Positions 32,123 to 41,181 are shown, counted from the stretch's first letter. The stretch: 44,668 nucleotides of DNA from Euryarchaeota archaeon UBA19 (GCA_002502175.1 DAPQ01000002.1:1-44668); one strand, 5' to 3'. Notes: a model not told the origin generated them from the sequence alone. Made by a program: numbers and translations.

Positions 32123-33418
32123 GTGCTTTCTCGACAGGCCGTGAACTTGCTAGAGGAGTGGTACGATTACGAGCGTTTGGTAATCCAAGCGCTCGCCGTA
32201 ATAATGACATTATTCTGTATTGGAGCATTCCTTGGAACTTTGGATGTGTCTAATCCATTATCTGATTTTGTCTACAAATATTATCTCGATCCAATCATTG
32301 GAGAATCAACTGGGGATTCCGGTTACAATATGGTCAACACCATGACCTATGGAATCGTTCTGGCCATGTTTGTAGTAGCAATGTCTGGCTGGCTGAGGCA
32401 TTTGGGAGTCGATGGCTCTGACAGAACGCTACTGGCATTACTTCCATTCGTGCTTTGGGCGGCACTTGGGGAGATTGTAGAAGACGCAGAAATGTTTGGC
32501 GAATTCTTCTCGGCATGGTTTGTAAGTCCTGGAGTTCACTTCCAGACAGCTGCTTGGGTAATTATCGCTGGCTGGTTTGGATATTCAATCCATAACTCGG
32601 AATCGAGCGATGAAGAAAAGGCCGAGAAGGTAAAATCCGCTTCGATGATTATCATCTTCACTCAATTTGTAATCTATGCTAATTCAATCGATGGTAAAGT
32701 TGACTTCGATATCTCATTGATGCTATTCTTCAGCCTGATTGCGTTCTTTTCCCCGCATATTTTGGAATCCAGCGCTGATGGTTTTGACAATATCCAGCGC
32801 ACAGTCTACTTTTCAGGAATCGGCGGTTGTCTAGTTCTCTTCGGAGCCATTGCATCGTATTTGTCTTCAATCGACATAACTCAAATTGACAATTATCCAT
32901 ACAATTTCGTTGCAGTGGTCGTAGTTATTGGATTCCCAGTAGTACTGTGCTGGTTCATGCTAGAACAAGGAAGAGAGGCCGCCGCAGAACTGGAATCTCA
33001 AGGAATCATTGCAGGAATTTTACCACCTGGAATGAACGAAGATGAATACATGGCACTCGAATCGGAGCAGAAGACTCTGATTGAATCCCTACGACTGAAG
33101 GCAACAATGGCATATCCGGTTGCATTCCTTCCCGTTGCCGGCCAGTTGATGGATGGTATTGCTACATACATCGGCATCGACTTCTTTGGATACACTGAGA
33201 AGCACATAGTATCGGAGGCAGTGGTGCAATTGTTCGATACCGCACTGACTTTTGCAGTCCTTAAGTTAGGAATTGGTGGAGTTGTATTCTGGTTCTATTC
33301 AATGGCCAACTTCGAGTATCGTCAACAGCATCTCCGACTATTGATTGGGCTTGCGCTAATGGTGGTTGGAATGGCCCCCGGATTGCGTAATGTCGGGCGA
33401 TTGATGTTGGGTGTCTAA
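32123..33418 (+). CDS. DUF63-family archaeal membrane protein
   Basis: A 431-aa protein with about nine membrane helices. It is recognised by YYLDPIIGESTGDSGYNMVN, the GIVLAMFVV helix, and the pair LLALLPFVLWAALGEIVEDA, all characteristic of archaeal DUF63. The function of the family is not established. A charged segment (about 290-325, with EQGREAAAELESQG and MALESEQKTLIESLRL) separates two helix groups. The start is uncertain: GTG 32123 overlaps AGGTG, and GTG 32141 is a possible later start. It lies between the translation cluster and the leucine-degradation genes on the same strand. Confidence 0.83.
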   Translation: MLSRQAVNLLEEWYDYERLVIQALAVIMTLFCIGAFLGTLDVSNPLSDFVYKYYLDPIIGESTGDSGYNMVNTMTYGIVLAMFVVAMSGWLRHLGVDGSDRTLLALLPFVLWAALGEIVEDAEMFGEFFSAWFVSPGVHFQTAAWVIIAGWFGYSIHNSESSDEEKAEKVKSASMIIIFTQFVIYANSIDGKVDFDISLMLFFSLIAFFSPHILESSADGFDNIQRTVYFSGIGGCLVLFGAIASYLSSIDITQIDNYPYNFVAVVVVIGFPVVLCWFMLEQGREAAAELESQGIIAGILPPGMNEDEYMALESEQKTLIESLRLKATMAYPVAFLPVAGQLMDGIATYIGIDFFGYTEKHIVSEAVVQLFDTALTFAVLKLGIGGVVFWFYSMANFEYRQQHLRLLIGLALMVVGMAPGLRNVGRLMLGV

Positions 33419-33420
33419 TC

Positions 33421-33439
33421 ACGACATCTACGATGTCGT
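33421..33439 (+). terminator. Stem-loop just after the DUF63 stop codon
   Basis: ACGACATC pairs perfectly with GATGTCGT across a TAC loop, two bases after TAA. It separates the DUF63 gene from the carboxylase genes and has no following T-run. Confidence 0.45.
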
Positions 33440-33485
33440 CTCCATTGGATTCAAGGTTCGCCGGCAGTCTCGCGGGTTGATTGCG

Positions 33486-35096
33486 ATGGACAGATTGCCG
33501 ACCCGAGTCGACCGTTCCGGCCAAGATTGGCAGCGTAGAAGGGAGCAAAACCTTGCCTTAGCTGCCGACCTCAAGGAGCGATTGGAAGCAGTAAAACAGG
33601 GTGGCGGCGGAAAATATGTCGAGAGACATCGTTCTCGAGGAAAGATGCTTCCTAGAGAGCGAATAGCAGAAATTTGTGATCCAGGAAGCCCTTTCTTGGA
33701 ATTGTCTAGTCTGGCGGCGAATGAACTGTATGATGGTAAAGCCCAGTCGGCTGGAATCATTACCGGAATCGGCTTAGTTCATGGCCGAGAATGCCTATTC
33801 GTTGCAAACGATGCTACCGTCAAGGGCGGATCCTACTACCCTATGACGGTGAAGAAGCATATTCGAGCCCAAGATGTTGCAGATGCTAACAATCTACCAT
33901 GCATCTACCTTGTCGATAGCGGGGGGGCATTCTTACCGATGCAAGACGAGGTTTTCCCCGACATCGGTCACTTTGGCCGCATCTTCCGAAATCAAGCCAT
34001 GATGTCGGGCAAAGGAATTCCACAGGTAGCAGCGGTTCTGGGAAGTTGTACAGCAGGAGGTGCATACGTTCCAGCAATGTCGGATGAATCGATTATCGTC
34101 AAGGGAAATGGAACAATTTTCCTCGCTGGTCCACCACTGGTCAAGGCGGCGACAGGCGAGGAGGTTAGCGCCGAAGATTTGGGCGGCGCTGATGTTCACA
34201 CCAGAGAATCTGGTGTGGCTGACCATTTCGCAGAAAATGAGGAGGAAGCCCTACGCATGGTTCGTAATGTTGTAGAGAATCTCAACATCGAGCCAAAGCA
34301 AAGATTGGACGTTAAGCCAGTAGAAGCACCCGCTCACGATACTGAGGACTTGATGGGAATAATCCCCACAGACAATCGTACACCATTCGATGTTCGCGAA
34401 GTAATTGCTAGAATCGTTGACGGTTCTCGCTTCCATGAGTTCAAACCGCGCTATGGAAATACCTTGGTTTGTGGCTTTGCTAGAATACACGGCTATCCCG
34501 TTGGTATAGTAGCAAACAATGGGATTCTATTCTCCGAGTCATCTCTCAAAGGTGCTCACTTTATCGAATTATGTGGTCAGCGTGGAGTGCCACTAATCTT
34601 CTTGCAGAATATTACAGGATTCATGGTTGGCCGCGACGCTGAGTCTGGCGGTATTGCAAAGGATGGTGCTAAACTCGTAACCGCTGTATCTTGTGTCCCT
34701 GTTCCTAAATTTACAGTAATTATCGGAGGCTCTCATGGGGCTGGAAATTATGGAATGTGTGGCCGAGCATACGACCCACGATTCCTATTCATGTGGCCCA
34801 ACGCAAGAATTTCTGTAATGGGTGGGCCACAAGCAGCGGATGTTCTTGCTACTGTCAAACAAGATCAACGAGCCCGAGAAGGATTGTCTCCGATGTCGGG
34901 CGAAGAATTGGATGAGTTCCGTCGACCAATCCTAGAGAAATATGAGACCGAAGGCTCGCCTTACTACTCAACCGCCCGTCTTTGGGACGATGGGGTAATC
35001 GACCCACGTGACACTAGGGATGTACTAGGACTAGCAATATCGGCGAGCCTTAACGCCCCATTCCCAGACAATGGATATGGCGTATTCAGGATGTGA
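33486..35096 (+). CDS. mccB: Methylcrotonyl-CoA carboxylase, carboxyltransferase (beta) subunit
   Basis: Transfers carboxyl from biotin to 3-methylcrotonyl-CoA in leucine breakdown. It is 536 aa, the usual length. The carboxyltransferase fold contains NNLPCIYLVDSGGAFLPMQ and FPDIGHFGRIF, then VLGSCTAGGAYVPAMSDE and GPPLVKAATGEEVSAEDLGG, all closer to methylcrotonyl-CoA carboxylase than to propionyl-CoA or acetyl-CoA carboxylases. The N-terminal half ends with DVHTRESGVADHFAENEEE. The ATG at 33486 is preferred; the open frame back to 33411 runs over the DUF63 stop and a hairpin. Overlapping substrate use by related acyl-CoA carboxylases cannot be ruled out. Confidence 0.92.
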   Translation: MDRLPTRVDRSGQDWQRRREQNLALAADLKERLEAVKQGGGGKYVERHRSRGKMLPRERIAEICDPGSPFLELSSLAANELYDGKAQSAGIITGIGLVHGRECLFVANDATVKGGSYYPMTVKKHIRAQDVADANNLPCIYLVDSGGAFLPMQDEVFPDIGHFGRIFRNQAMMSGKGIPQVAAVLGSCTAGGAYVPAMSDESIIVKGNGTIFLAGPPLVKAATGEEVSAEDLGGADVHTRESGVADHFAENEEEALRMVRNVVENLNIEPKQRLDVKPVEAPAHDTEDLMGIIPTDNRTPFDVREVIARIVDGSRFHEFKPRYGNTLVCGFARIHGYPVGIVANNGILFSESSLKGAHFIELCGQRGVPLIFLQNITGFMVGRDAESGGIAKDGAKLVTAVSCVPVPKFTVIIGGSHGAGNYGMCGRAYDPRFLFMWPNARISVMGGPQAADVLATVKQDQRAREGLSPMSGEELDEFRRPILEKYETEGSPYYSTARLWDDGVIDPRDTRDVLGLAISASLNAPFPDNGYGVFRM

Positions 35097-35100
35097 AATT

Positions 35101-35970
35101 ATGCAAGGCACGAAAATGAGTGACGCAAAACCCGTAGCCGAACTTTGTAGCCTCGAGATAGATGGCGCTATTGCGAGGCTCACACTACGCCGCTCAGATG
35201 TATTCAACGCCCTAAACGTACAGTTGATTTCAGAAATGGTCGAAGCGCTAAGTTGGACCGCGCAGAGATCAGTAGGGGCGACTCAATCCCTGCACGATTC
35301 TGATGGTGCCGAATATCTGCGAGTAATTGTTCTTCGCGGAGATGGAAAGCACTTCTGCGCCGGCGCGGATATCAATATGATGCGAGATGCCGGCGCGGCA
35401 ACACCAGAAGAAAACCGAGCAGATTCAGAAAGACTTGATCGCCTATTCTATTCACTTTGGGCTCATCCTTGCTTTACCGTTGGTGCAGTGCAGGGTGTAG
35501 CCCTTGGAGGAGGCGCAGGACTCGTAGCCTGCGTCGACCACGCAATTGGTGAACCACGTACAAGAATCGCTCTTTCCGAAGCCAAATTAGGTATTCTTCC
35601 AGCAGTGATTGGACCCTATGTGTATCGTAAGTTAGGCAGTGCCGAATTCCGCAGACTTTCGATGCTGGCTAGCAGAGTTGGTTCAGAAGAAGGACTACGA
35701 ATTGGTTGGCTAAACGAAGTAGTTGATTCACCTCTAGACTTCGATGAGGCTATCGGACGAGTAGTTGCAGATGTGATGACTACCGGTCCAATGGCGGTGG
35801 CTGAATCTAAGAAGCTGGCCATGACCTTCGATACTTGGAATGCAGGAGATGATGAATTACGACTTTGGACACTCGACAAGACAAGCCAAATGCGCGGTTC
35901 TAGAGAAGGTCAAGAAGGCCTCTCTTCCTTTCTTGAGAGAAGAAAGCCGGATTGGGTACCAGAAGAGTGA
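35101..35970 (+). CDS. liuC: Enoyl-CoA hydratase family, probably methylglutaconyl-CoA hydratase
   Basis: A 289-aa crotonase-fold enzyme. The CoA/oxyanion motifs are HFCAGADINMMRDAG and VQGVALGGGAGLVACVDHAI, followed by EAKLGILPAVIGPYV, a variant typical of methylglutaconyl-CoA hydratases, which act on the product of the carboxylase encoded next door. The position between the two carboxylase subunit genes supports that role; a general short-chain hydratase is the alternative. The start is ATG 35101 (GGATGTGA upstream) or ATG 35116. It lies four bases after the mccB stop codon. Confidence 0.85.
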   Translation: MQGTKMSDAKPVAELCSLEIDGAIARLTLRRSDVFNALNVQLISEMVEALSWTAQRSVGATQSLHDSDGAEYLRVIVLRGDGKHFCAGADINMMRDAGAATPEENRADSERLDRLFYSLWAHPCFTVGAVQGVALGGGAGLVACVDHAIGEPRTRIALSEAKLGILPAVIGPYVYRKLGSAEFRRLSMLASRVGSEEGLRIGWLNEVVDSPLDFDEAIGRVVADVMTTGPMAVAESKKLAMTFDTWNAGDDELRLWTLDKTSQMRGSREGQEGLSSFLERRKPDWVPEE

Positions 35971-35979
35971 GTTGGCATA

Positions 35980-37533
35980 ATGATTCCAGATTGGATGACC
36001 TCGGCTCCTCGCCCATTCGACACGGTCTTGGTTGCTAATCGAGGGGAGATTGCAGTCAGGGTATTACGGGCTGCCAAAGAATCTGGACTTCGTGGTGTTG
36101 CGGTTTATTCCGACCCTGATGAAGGATCCCTACACGTCGAAAATGCAGATCAGGCTGTGCATCTTCCGGGCACTACTCTAGCGGATACTTATCTCAATGG
36201 AGATGCCATTATCGAGGCCGCCCGCTCTACGGGTGCTCAAGCGATTCATCCAGGTTTTGGATTCCTTTCTGAGCGGGCTGATTTTGCAAATGCGGTCAAG
36301 TCTGCAGGTCTAATTTGGATTGGACCACCTGCAGCTGCAATCGACACAATGGGTGACAAGATTTCTGCCCGCCGCTGTATGATAGAATCAGGAGTTCCGG
36401 TAATCCCTGGTGAAGAAATTTCCATTGGGGGTGATTCTGATCATCTAGGTGTTCTAGCTTCTGCAGCGGCTCGTGTTGGTTATCCTCTCTTGCTGAAAGC
36501 AAGCGCTGGGGGAGGAGGAAAAGGAATGCGCTCAGTACACGAGCCGAAGATGCTGCGAACAGAATACGAAGCCGCGGCTAGAGAAGCAACCGCAGCATTC
36601 GGTGACGGCACCGTATATGTCGAGAGACTTCTGAAAGGTGCACGTCACGTCGAAATCCAAGTTCTAGCAGATAGTCAAGGGAATTGTATTCACTTGAACG
36701 AAAGGGATTGTTCACTTCAACGCCGACACCAGAAAGTCATCGAGGAAGCCCCGAGTCCAGCGGTCACTCCGACAATTCGAGAAGCGATGGGTGAAGCGGC
36801 TGTTCAGGCAGCAAAGGCGGTCGATTACGAAGGAGCAGGAACAGTTGAGTTCCTACTTTCTGACCGAGGTGAATTCTTCTTCTTAGAAATGAATACCCGT
36901 CTTCAAGTAGAGCATCCGGTAACTGAGATGATTACTGGAATAGATATCGTACAGAAGCAATTTGAAGTTGCAGCAGGATTACCACTTGGATTGTCTCAAT
37001 CCGATATAGGAATCACTGGTCATTCTATGGAAGCACGAATCTATGCAGAAGATCCCAGCAAAGGATTCCTGCCAGCAATTGGTGACCTAGCGATGTGGCG
37101 TGCACCAGCAGGCCCCGGAATCAGGGTCGACACTGGCGTTCGAGAAGGAGATGCGGTGACCGTCGACTTCGATCCGATGTTAGCCAAATTAATCGTTCAC
37201 GCCCCAACAAGAACTGCAGCTGCAAGACGCTTAGACAATGCACTCTCCGACCTAAGGGCTCTTGGAGTAATAACAAACATTGGATTCCTTCGTCAAATGA
37301 CTACCCATCCGGATTTTATTTCGGGTGGAATAACTACTGATTATTTGGATTCCAGAGATATTTCTGATTTCGCTGAGCCAGATCCAGATCCTGCTATTCT
37401 TGTGGCAATTGCCGCAGCAGCAAGTCGATTCGGACTTGACCGTGCAGGCTCAGGGTCATCTGAGTCGTTTGTCGATGAACATACAGGGCACAGCGGAGAC
37501 CCATTCAGGACCTTGACGAGGTCATTTCCCTGA
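35980..37533 (+). CDS. mccA: Acyl-CoA (methylcrotonyl-CoA) carboxylase, biotin carboxylase subunit
   Basis: ATP-dependent carboxylation of biotin. It is 517 aa with the three-part ATP-grasp fold: N-domain VLVANRGEIAVRVLRAA and HPGFGFLSERADFA, the ATP-binding glycine loop SAGGGGKGMR, and the catalytic part HVEIQVLADSQG with NERDCSLQRRHQKVIEEAPS and EMNTRLQVEHPVTEM. It lacks the C-terminal biotin carrier domain found in one-chain methylcrotonyl-CoA carboxylase alpha subunits. That domain is the separate next gene. The last 50 residues are polar and family-atypical. Confidence 0.94.
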   Translation: MIPDWMTSAPRPFDTVLVANRGEIAVRVLRAAKESGLRGVAVYSDPDEGSLHVENADQAVHLPGTTLADTYLNGDAIIEAARSTGAQAIHPGFGFLSERADFANAVKSAGLIWIGPPAAAIDTMGDKISARRCMIESGVPVIPGEEISIGGDSDHLGVLASAAARVGYPLLLKASAGGGGKGMRSVHEPKMLRTEYEAAAREATAAFGDGTVYVERLLKGARHVEIQVLADSQGNCIHLNERDCSLQRRHQKVIEEAPSPAVTPTIREAMGEAAVQAAKAVDYEGAGTVEFLLSDRGEFFFLEMNTRLQVEHPVTEMITGIDIVQKQFEVAAGLPLGLSQSDIGITGHSMEARIYAEDPSKGFLPAIGDLAMWRAPAGPGIRVDTGVREGDAVTVDFDPMLAKLIVHAPTRTAAARRLDNALSDLRALGVITNIGFLRQMTTHPDFISGGITTDYLDSRDISDFAEPDPDPAILVAIAAAASRFGLDRAGSGSSESFVDEHTGHSGDPFRTLTRSFP

Positions 37534-37545
37534 GGTGAAAAAAAG

Positions 37546-38046
37546 ATGGAGTGGAGTATTGGAGAATCGGGTGTTCGTTACATCGCCAAATTGTCCGATT
37601 CAGAGGGCACACTAAGCCTCACCGAACTTACTCGAGATGGACACGAAGCACCACATTCTGAAATTGGCATTACCCGAGATTCCCAAGGTGCTAGACTCCT
37701 TGTCGACATAGACGGTTCCGCGCATATCGCGCACGTAGCAAAGGTTGGTGATGATTGGTGGATTCATATCAACGGGCGAATCCATGTCGTTCATGGTCAC
37801 GAACCAGGAAGCGCTGATTCTACCGCAGGTGAAGGTGGTCTAACCGCCCCTATGCCTGGAACTATTCTCGAGGTGCATGCGAAAGCCGGACAAAGAGTTC
37901 GCGAGGGCCAAACTTTGCTGGTTATGGAAGCGATGAAAATGGAGCACAGAATCCAAGCGCCGAAGGCCGGTGAAGTACTTTCAGTGAATTTTGCAGAAGG
38001 CGATAGAGTCGATATGGGAGCGACTTTAGTTGAGCTCGGAGACTGA
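37546..38046 (+). CDS. Biotin carboxyl carrier protein
   Basis: Carries biotin between the carboxylase and carboxyltransferase. It is 166 aa. The C-terminal 75 residues form the biotinyl domain with GGLTAPMPGTILEVHAKAGQ and the biotinylation motif EAMKME, modified lysine K131. The N-terminal 90 residues form a beta-rich domain resembling the linker or BT domain of acyl-CoA carboxylase alpha chains, so this looks like the missing C-terminal part of the upstream gene encoded separately. GAGGTGA precedes the ATG. It follows the biotin carboxylase gene by 12 bases. Confidence 0.93.
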   Translation: MEWSIGESGVRYIAKLSDSEGTLSLTELTRDGHEAPHSEIGITRDSQGARLLVDIDGSAHIAHVAKVGDDWWIHINGRIHVVHGHEPGSADSTAGEGGLTAPMPGTILEVHAKAGQRVREGQTLLVMEAMKMEHRIQAPKAGEVLSVNFAEGDRVDMGATLVELGD

Positions 38047-38078
38047 ATTATGCCGGCATTGGATTCAATAGTGGCCGA

Positions 38079-38675
38079 TTGTTCGCAATAATCGTGAACG
38101 AATTCGACGTTATACTTGCACTATGTATGGGATTAGGCCTTGCTGCAGCCTCTGGATTCCGTGTTTTCCTACCACCTTTCCTACTTTCTATTGCTGTCAG
38201 AGCTGATGCTGTGGACGTTGATTTGACAAATTCATCATTGGAATATTTCGATTCTAATGTTGCGGTAATTCTCCTAGGAGTCGCTACAATAGCCGAACTT
38301 GCAGCATACTATGTTCCATGGGTTGACAACCTGTTGGATTCAATTGCAAGTCCTGCAGCAATTATTGCAGGTACCGGAATGACCGCAATCGTTCTTGGAG
38401 GTACAGATCCTGTAATTCAGTGGGCTCTAGCAATCATCGCCGGTGGTGGTGTAACCGCAGCAGTACAGGGTGCGACAGTTGTCACTAGAGGAGTATCTAC
38501 AGCCATAACCGCTGGAATTGGTAACCCAGTTGTATCAACAGGTGAAAATATAGCAAGTCTGATACTATCAATAATGGCGATTTTCCTTGCTCCCTTGGCA
38601 GCACTCTTTGCCCTTATCCTACTCGCAATGATAGTCAAAGTGATGGTAAAGAAAACCAATCCTTCGAGCGCCTAA
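38079..38675 (+). CDS. DUF4126-family membrane protein
   Basis: A 198-aa protein with about five hydrophobic helices. GLGLAAASGFRVFLPPFLLSI near the N-terminus is the hallmark of DUF4126, and ELAAYYVPWVDNLLDSIASP follows. It ends in a basic KKTNPSSA tail. The function is unknown; proteins of this family are found across bacteria and archaea. The start is unclear: TTG 38079 or GTG 38094, neither with a strong ribosome binding site. It converges on serS, with both stop codons in one palindrome. Confidence 0.8.
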   Translation: MFAIIVNEFDVILALCMGLGLAAASGFRVFLPPFLLSIAVRADAVDVDLTNSSLEYFDSNVAVILLGVATIAELAAYYVPWVDNLLDSIASPAAIIAGTGMTAIVLGGTDPVIQWALAIIAGGGVTAAVQGATVVTRGVSTAITAGIGNPVVSTGENIASLILSIMAIFLAPLAALFALILLAMIVKVMVKKTNPSSA

Positions 38676-38686
38676 ATTCAATTTAG
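38672..38686. terminator. Shared palindrome CTAAATT-C-AATTTAG between convergent genes
   Basis: A perfect 7-bp inverted repeat with a one-base centre contains the TAA of the DUF4126 gene and the TGA of serS on opposite strands. The dyad could form in either transcript as a two-way end signal. Confidence 0.4.
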
Positions 38687-39958
38687 CGGTTTGAGAACTG
38701 TTTGACCACCCATGTGTGGAACTAAAACATCAGGAACTCGAACCGTTCCATCTTCGTTCTGATATTGTTCCATAATCGCCACTAGAGCTCTGCTGGTGGC
38801 AACCGCAGTAGAATTCAGAGTATGAACCGCGGAATTTCCTTCGGCAGTGCGATATCTCATCCGTAGGCGATTAGCTTGGTAATCGGTGCAATTTGAGCAT
38901 GAAACAACTTCCTTGTATGTATTTGCGCCAGGCAACCAAGCCTCTAAGTCGTATTTCTTCGAGGCAACAGTTCCCATGTCGCCTGTGCAGATATTTACTA
39001 CTCTGTAATGCAGACCTAGACTATCCCATAACTCAACTGCATTGGTGAGTAACTCCTCATGATGTTCCCAGGAATCATCTGGCTTGCAAATGACAATTTG
39101 TTCGATCTTGGTAAATTGGTGTACTCTCCAAATTCCTCGATCAGACAACCCATGTGCTCCTACCTCGCGTCGGAAGCAAGAAGATACACCAACCAACTTT
39201 ATCGGTAATTCTGATGGTTCGATAATTTCGTCCATCCTCATCGCAGTGAGTGGATGCTCGCTAGTTGCGATGAGGTAGTATTTGTCTGGTTCAATACCAT
39301 ACATGACAGTCTCAAAGTCACCCAAGTCAGTGACACCTTCGTAGGCCTCACGATTCATCATTAGCGGGGGTTGTACCAAGGTGTAGCCTCGCTCCATGAG
39401 GAAATTAGCAGAGTAACTCTGTAGAGCCATTTCTAATCGGGCAAGGTCACCCTGAAGGAAGTAGAAGCGAGAACCGGTTACCTTAGCACCTCTAGCAAGG
39501 TCAACCCAATTATTCATCTCGATTAGGTCGTTATGATTACGCGCTTCGAACCCTAACTCGGTCTTGTCACCGTGTAAACTGTGTAGGGTGTTTTTTTGGT
39601 CATCTTCTCCTACCGGAACTGACTCATGCAGGATATTTGGAACTCGCATTCTAATTGCATCTCTATCTGTCAAACAGGAATCGACTTTTTCACTCAGAGC
39701 ATCAATCTCTTGCCCGAGACTGGCAACCTCTGCTAAAATTGCGTCTGCAGCGGCGGAATCGCCGGATTTCTTCGCTTCCGCAATACCTCTAGCGGCCTCA
39801 TTTCGCTTCTTTCTGAGTTGGTCGACATCGTATCTTGCTTGCCGCCATTCTTCATCGAGACGGATCACCTGATCGATGTTGTCATGGGGCATCTCTCTCT
39901 TGTCATGGTCGGCCCTCAGCACATCCGCGTGCTCTCGGAACATACTCATGTCCAGCAT
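38678..39958 (-). CDS. serS: Seryl-tRNA synthetase (bacterial/eukaryotic type)
   Basis: Charges tRNA-Ser with serine. It is 426 aa. An N-terminal two-helix coiled-coil arm (about 25-110, with DQLRKKRNEAARGIAEAKKSGD in part) binds the tRNA long arm. The class II core has motif 2 as VSSCFRREVGAHGLSDRG with WRVHQFTKIEQ, and motif 3 as STAVATSRALVAIMEQYQ. This is the common SerRS form, not the methanogen-specific one. The N-terminus MLDMSMFREH matches the family, which supports ATG 39958. It is the downstream gene of a minus-strand pair with the presenilin-like protease. Confidence 0.96.
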   Translation of the reverse strand: MLDMSMFREHADVLRADHDKREMPHDNIDQVIRLDEEWRQARYDVDQLRKKRNEAARGIAEAKKSGDSAAADAILAEVASLGQEIDALSEKVDSCLTDRDAIRMRVPNILHESVPVGEDDQKNTLHSLHGDKTELGFEARNHNDLIEMNNWVDLARGAKVTGSRFYFLQGDLARLEMALQSYSANFLMERGYTLVQPPLMMNREAYEGVTDLGDFETVMYGIEPDKYYLIATSEHPLTAMRMDEIIEPSELPIKLVGVSSCFRREVGAHGLSDRGIWRVHQFTKIEQIVICKPDDSWEHHEELLTNAVELWDSLGLHYRVVNICTGDMGTVASKKYDLEAWLPGANTYKEVVSCSNCTDYQANRLRMRYRTAEGNSAVHTLNSTAVATSRALVAIMEQYQNEDGTVRVPDVLVPHMGGQTVLKPLN

Positions 39959-40031
39959 AACAACCGAACCTAAGGGCTCAACACTTAGCCTTCAATGAAT
40001 CGGGGAATCTCACTATTTCGAGCACGATGCG

Positions 40032-41075
40032 CTAGAGGAAGGTAATCGCCTGAAACAATTGCGCAGGCCCAACAGCATAGATTCCACTGATGATGTAACC
40101 CAATATCGCCCCGCCGTTTAACAGTGGCAGCCCTGGTTGTGGATTTCCTTGTGCAACGAAGGTCATCAGCAGCACATATCCAACTAGGCCTCCAATTAGT
40201 GTGCCAATTGCTACAACGATTTGTGCCATGTAGAAAGTACCGTATGGATTCCAAATTTCTGGTCCCCAATCAGGTAGGAAGGAAATTGCTGAGATGACTA
40301 ACATACCGGGGAAGATAACGTCACCTAGACCCATGAATAAGGCATCTCGGCTCTTCTTTTTCGGTTTCTTATCCTCCCACCAATCATCTAGTTCTGCTTC
40401 CATTACTTCTGTAGGTGGAGGTGGTGGTGAATCTTGCATTATGTCTCCTTCTTGTTCTAGGAAAGAGTATCCCTTTTCCTTTGGAGCGACAAGTAAAACA
40501 GGCAGTTTGAGTCCGATCATCGTATCTGCAAGTTCAAGCATATGCTTGCTTTTGTGAACAGCCCAATAGTCGTAAATTGCCGCTAAAACCATGAAAATAA
40601 TGACGAGTGTTGGAACGAAAGAGATTCCAATCATTACGATTACTCCCGAACCAACCATTACTCCAACTGAATTCACTACCCACCATTCTGGATATCGATG
40701 TAATGCAGTCATTCCTCCAATGGTAATCGCGAGCGCAGAAATCCCAACAGAAGCAGCCGTAGCGAATCCAAGAATGTATAGAATTAGCAAGGTAAATGGT
40801 TGGACTGCATAGAATAAGCTCAGTCCGAGGGCGAACATGACTATGCCTTTGATTAGGTAATCCAATCCCTTTCTTGCCAACCAAATAATTGCCACTGTGA
40901 AAATTCCAATCATCAATAGTTCAAACAAAATAAACCCAGATTTCGTAGTCCCTTCTTCTCCGAATGCTCTAGCCTCTGGAACATCGTACAGGGGTTGAAT
41001 GAAAATACCGATTCCGATGGTTATGATAAACATCCCAGCCATGCCAACCATCGATTCCCATTGCTCCATCATCAT
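40032..41075 (-). CDS. Presenilin/signal peptide peptidase-like intramembrane aspartyl protease (GxGD type)
   Basis: A multi-pass membrane protein (about 347 aa, about nine helices) with the two catalytic aspartate motifs of family A22: YD in IYDYWAVHKSKHMLELAD (coded at 40569-40574) and GLGD in MGLGDVIFPGML (coded at 40320-40331). PALP-like GLPLLNGGAILGYI follows in a late helix. A polar cytosolic loop rich in E, D and P lies between the two catalytic helices, as in archaeal presenilin homologues. It should cleave membrane-spanning peptides. The start is uncertain: ATG 41075 is used here. GTG 41105, two bases after GGGGGAGG, is the alternative, and the open frame runs on to 41225. Divergent from folC. 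Confidence 0.87.
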   Translation of the reverse strand: MMMEQWESMVGMAGMFIITIGIGIFIQPLYDVPEARAFGEEGTTKSGFILFELLMIGIFTVAIIWLARKGLDYLIKGIVMFALGLSLFYAVQPFTLLILYILGFATAASVGISALAITIGGMTALHRYPEWWVVNSVGVMVGSGVIVMIGISFVPTLVIIFMVLAAIYDYWAVHKSKHMLELADTMIGLKLPVLLVAPKEKGYSFLEQEGDIMQDSPPPPPTEVMEAELDDWWEDKKPKKKSRDALFMGLGDVIFPGMLVISAISFLPDWGPEIWNPYGTFYMAQIVVAIGTLIGGLVGYVLLMTFVAQGNPQPGLPLLNGGAILGYIISGIYAVGPAQLFQAITFL

Positions 41076-41147
41076 CTCGATGACACTTTCACTTCGGTCG
41101 GACACAACCTCCCCCAAGTTCAAGTTCCATATCACCTTGACCCGTAC

Positions 41148-41168
41148 CCGCGCCCTATAGGGGCGCGG
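41148..41168. promoter_or_regulatory. 8-bp inverted repeat between divergent genes
   Basis: CCGCGCCC pairs perfectly with GGGCGCGG around TATAG. It occupies the gap between the protease gene and folC, ending 13 bases before the folC ATG. It could be an operator for both genes or a leader hairpin of folC. Confidence 0.45.
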
Positions 41169-41181
41169 CGGTTGTGTAGCA

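Noticed and set aside
33411..33485. N-terminal extension of mccB back to 33411
   Set aside because: It would overlap the DUF63 stop and translate through a hairpin, and family members begin near the ATG at 33486.
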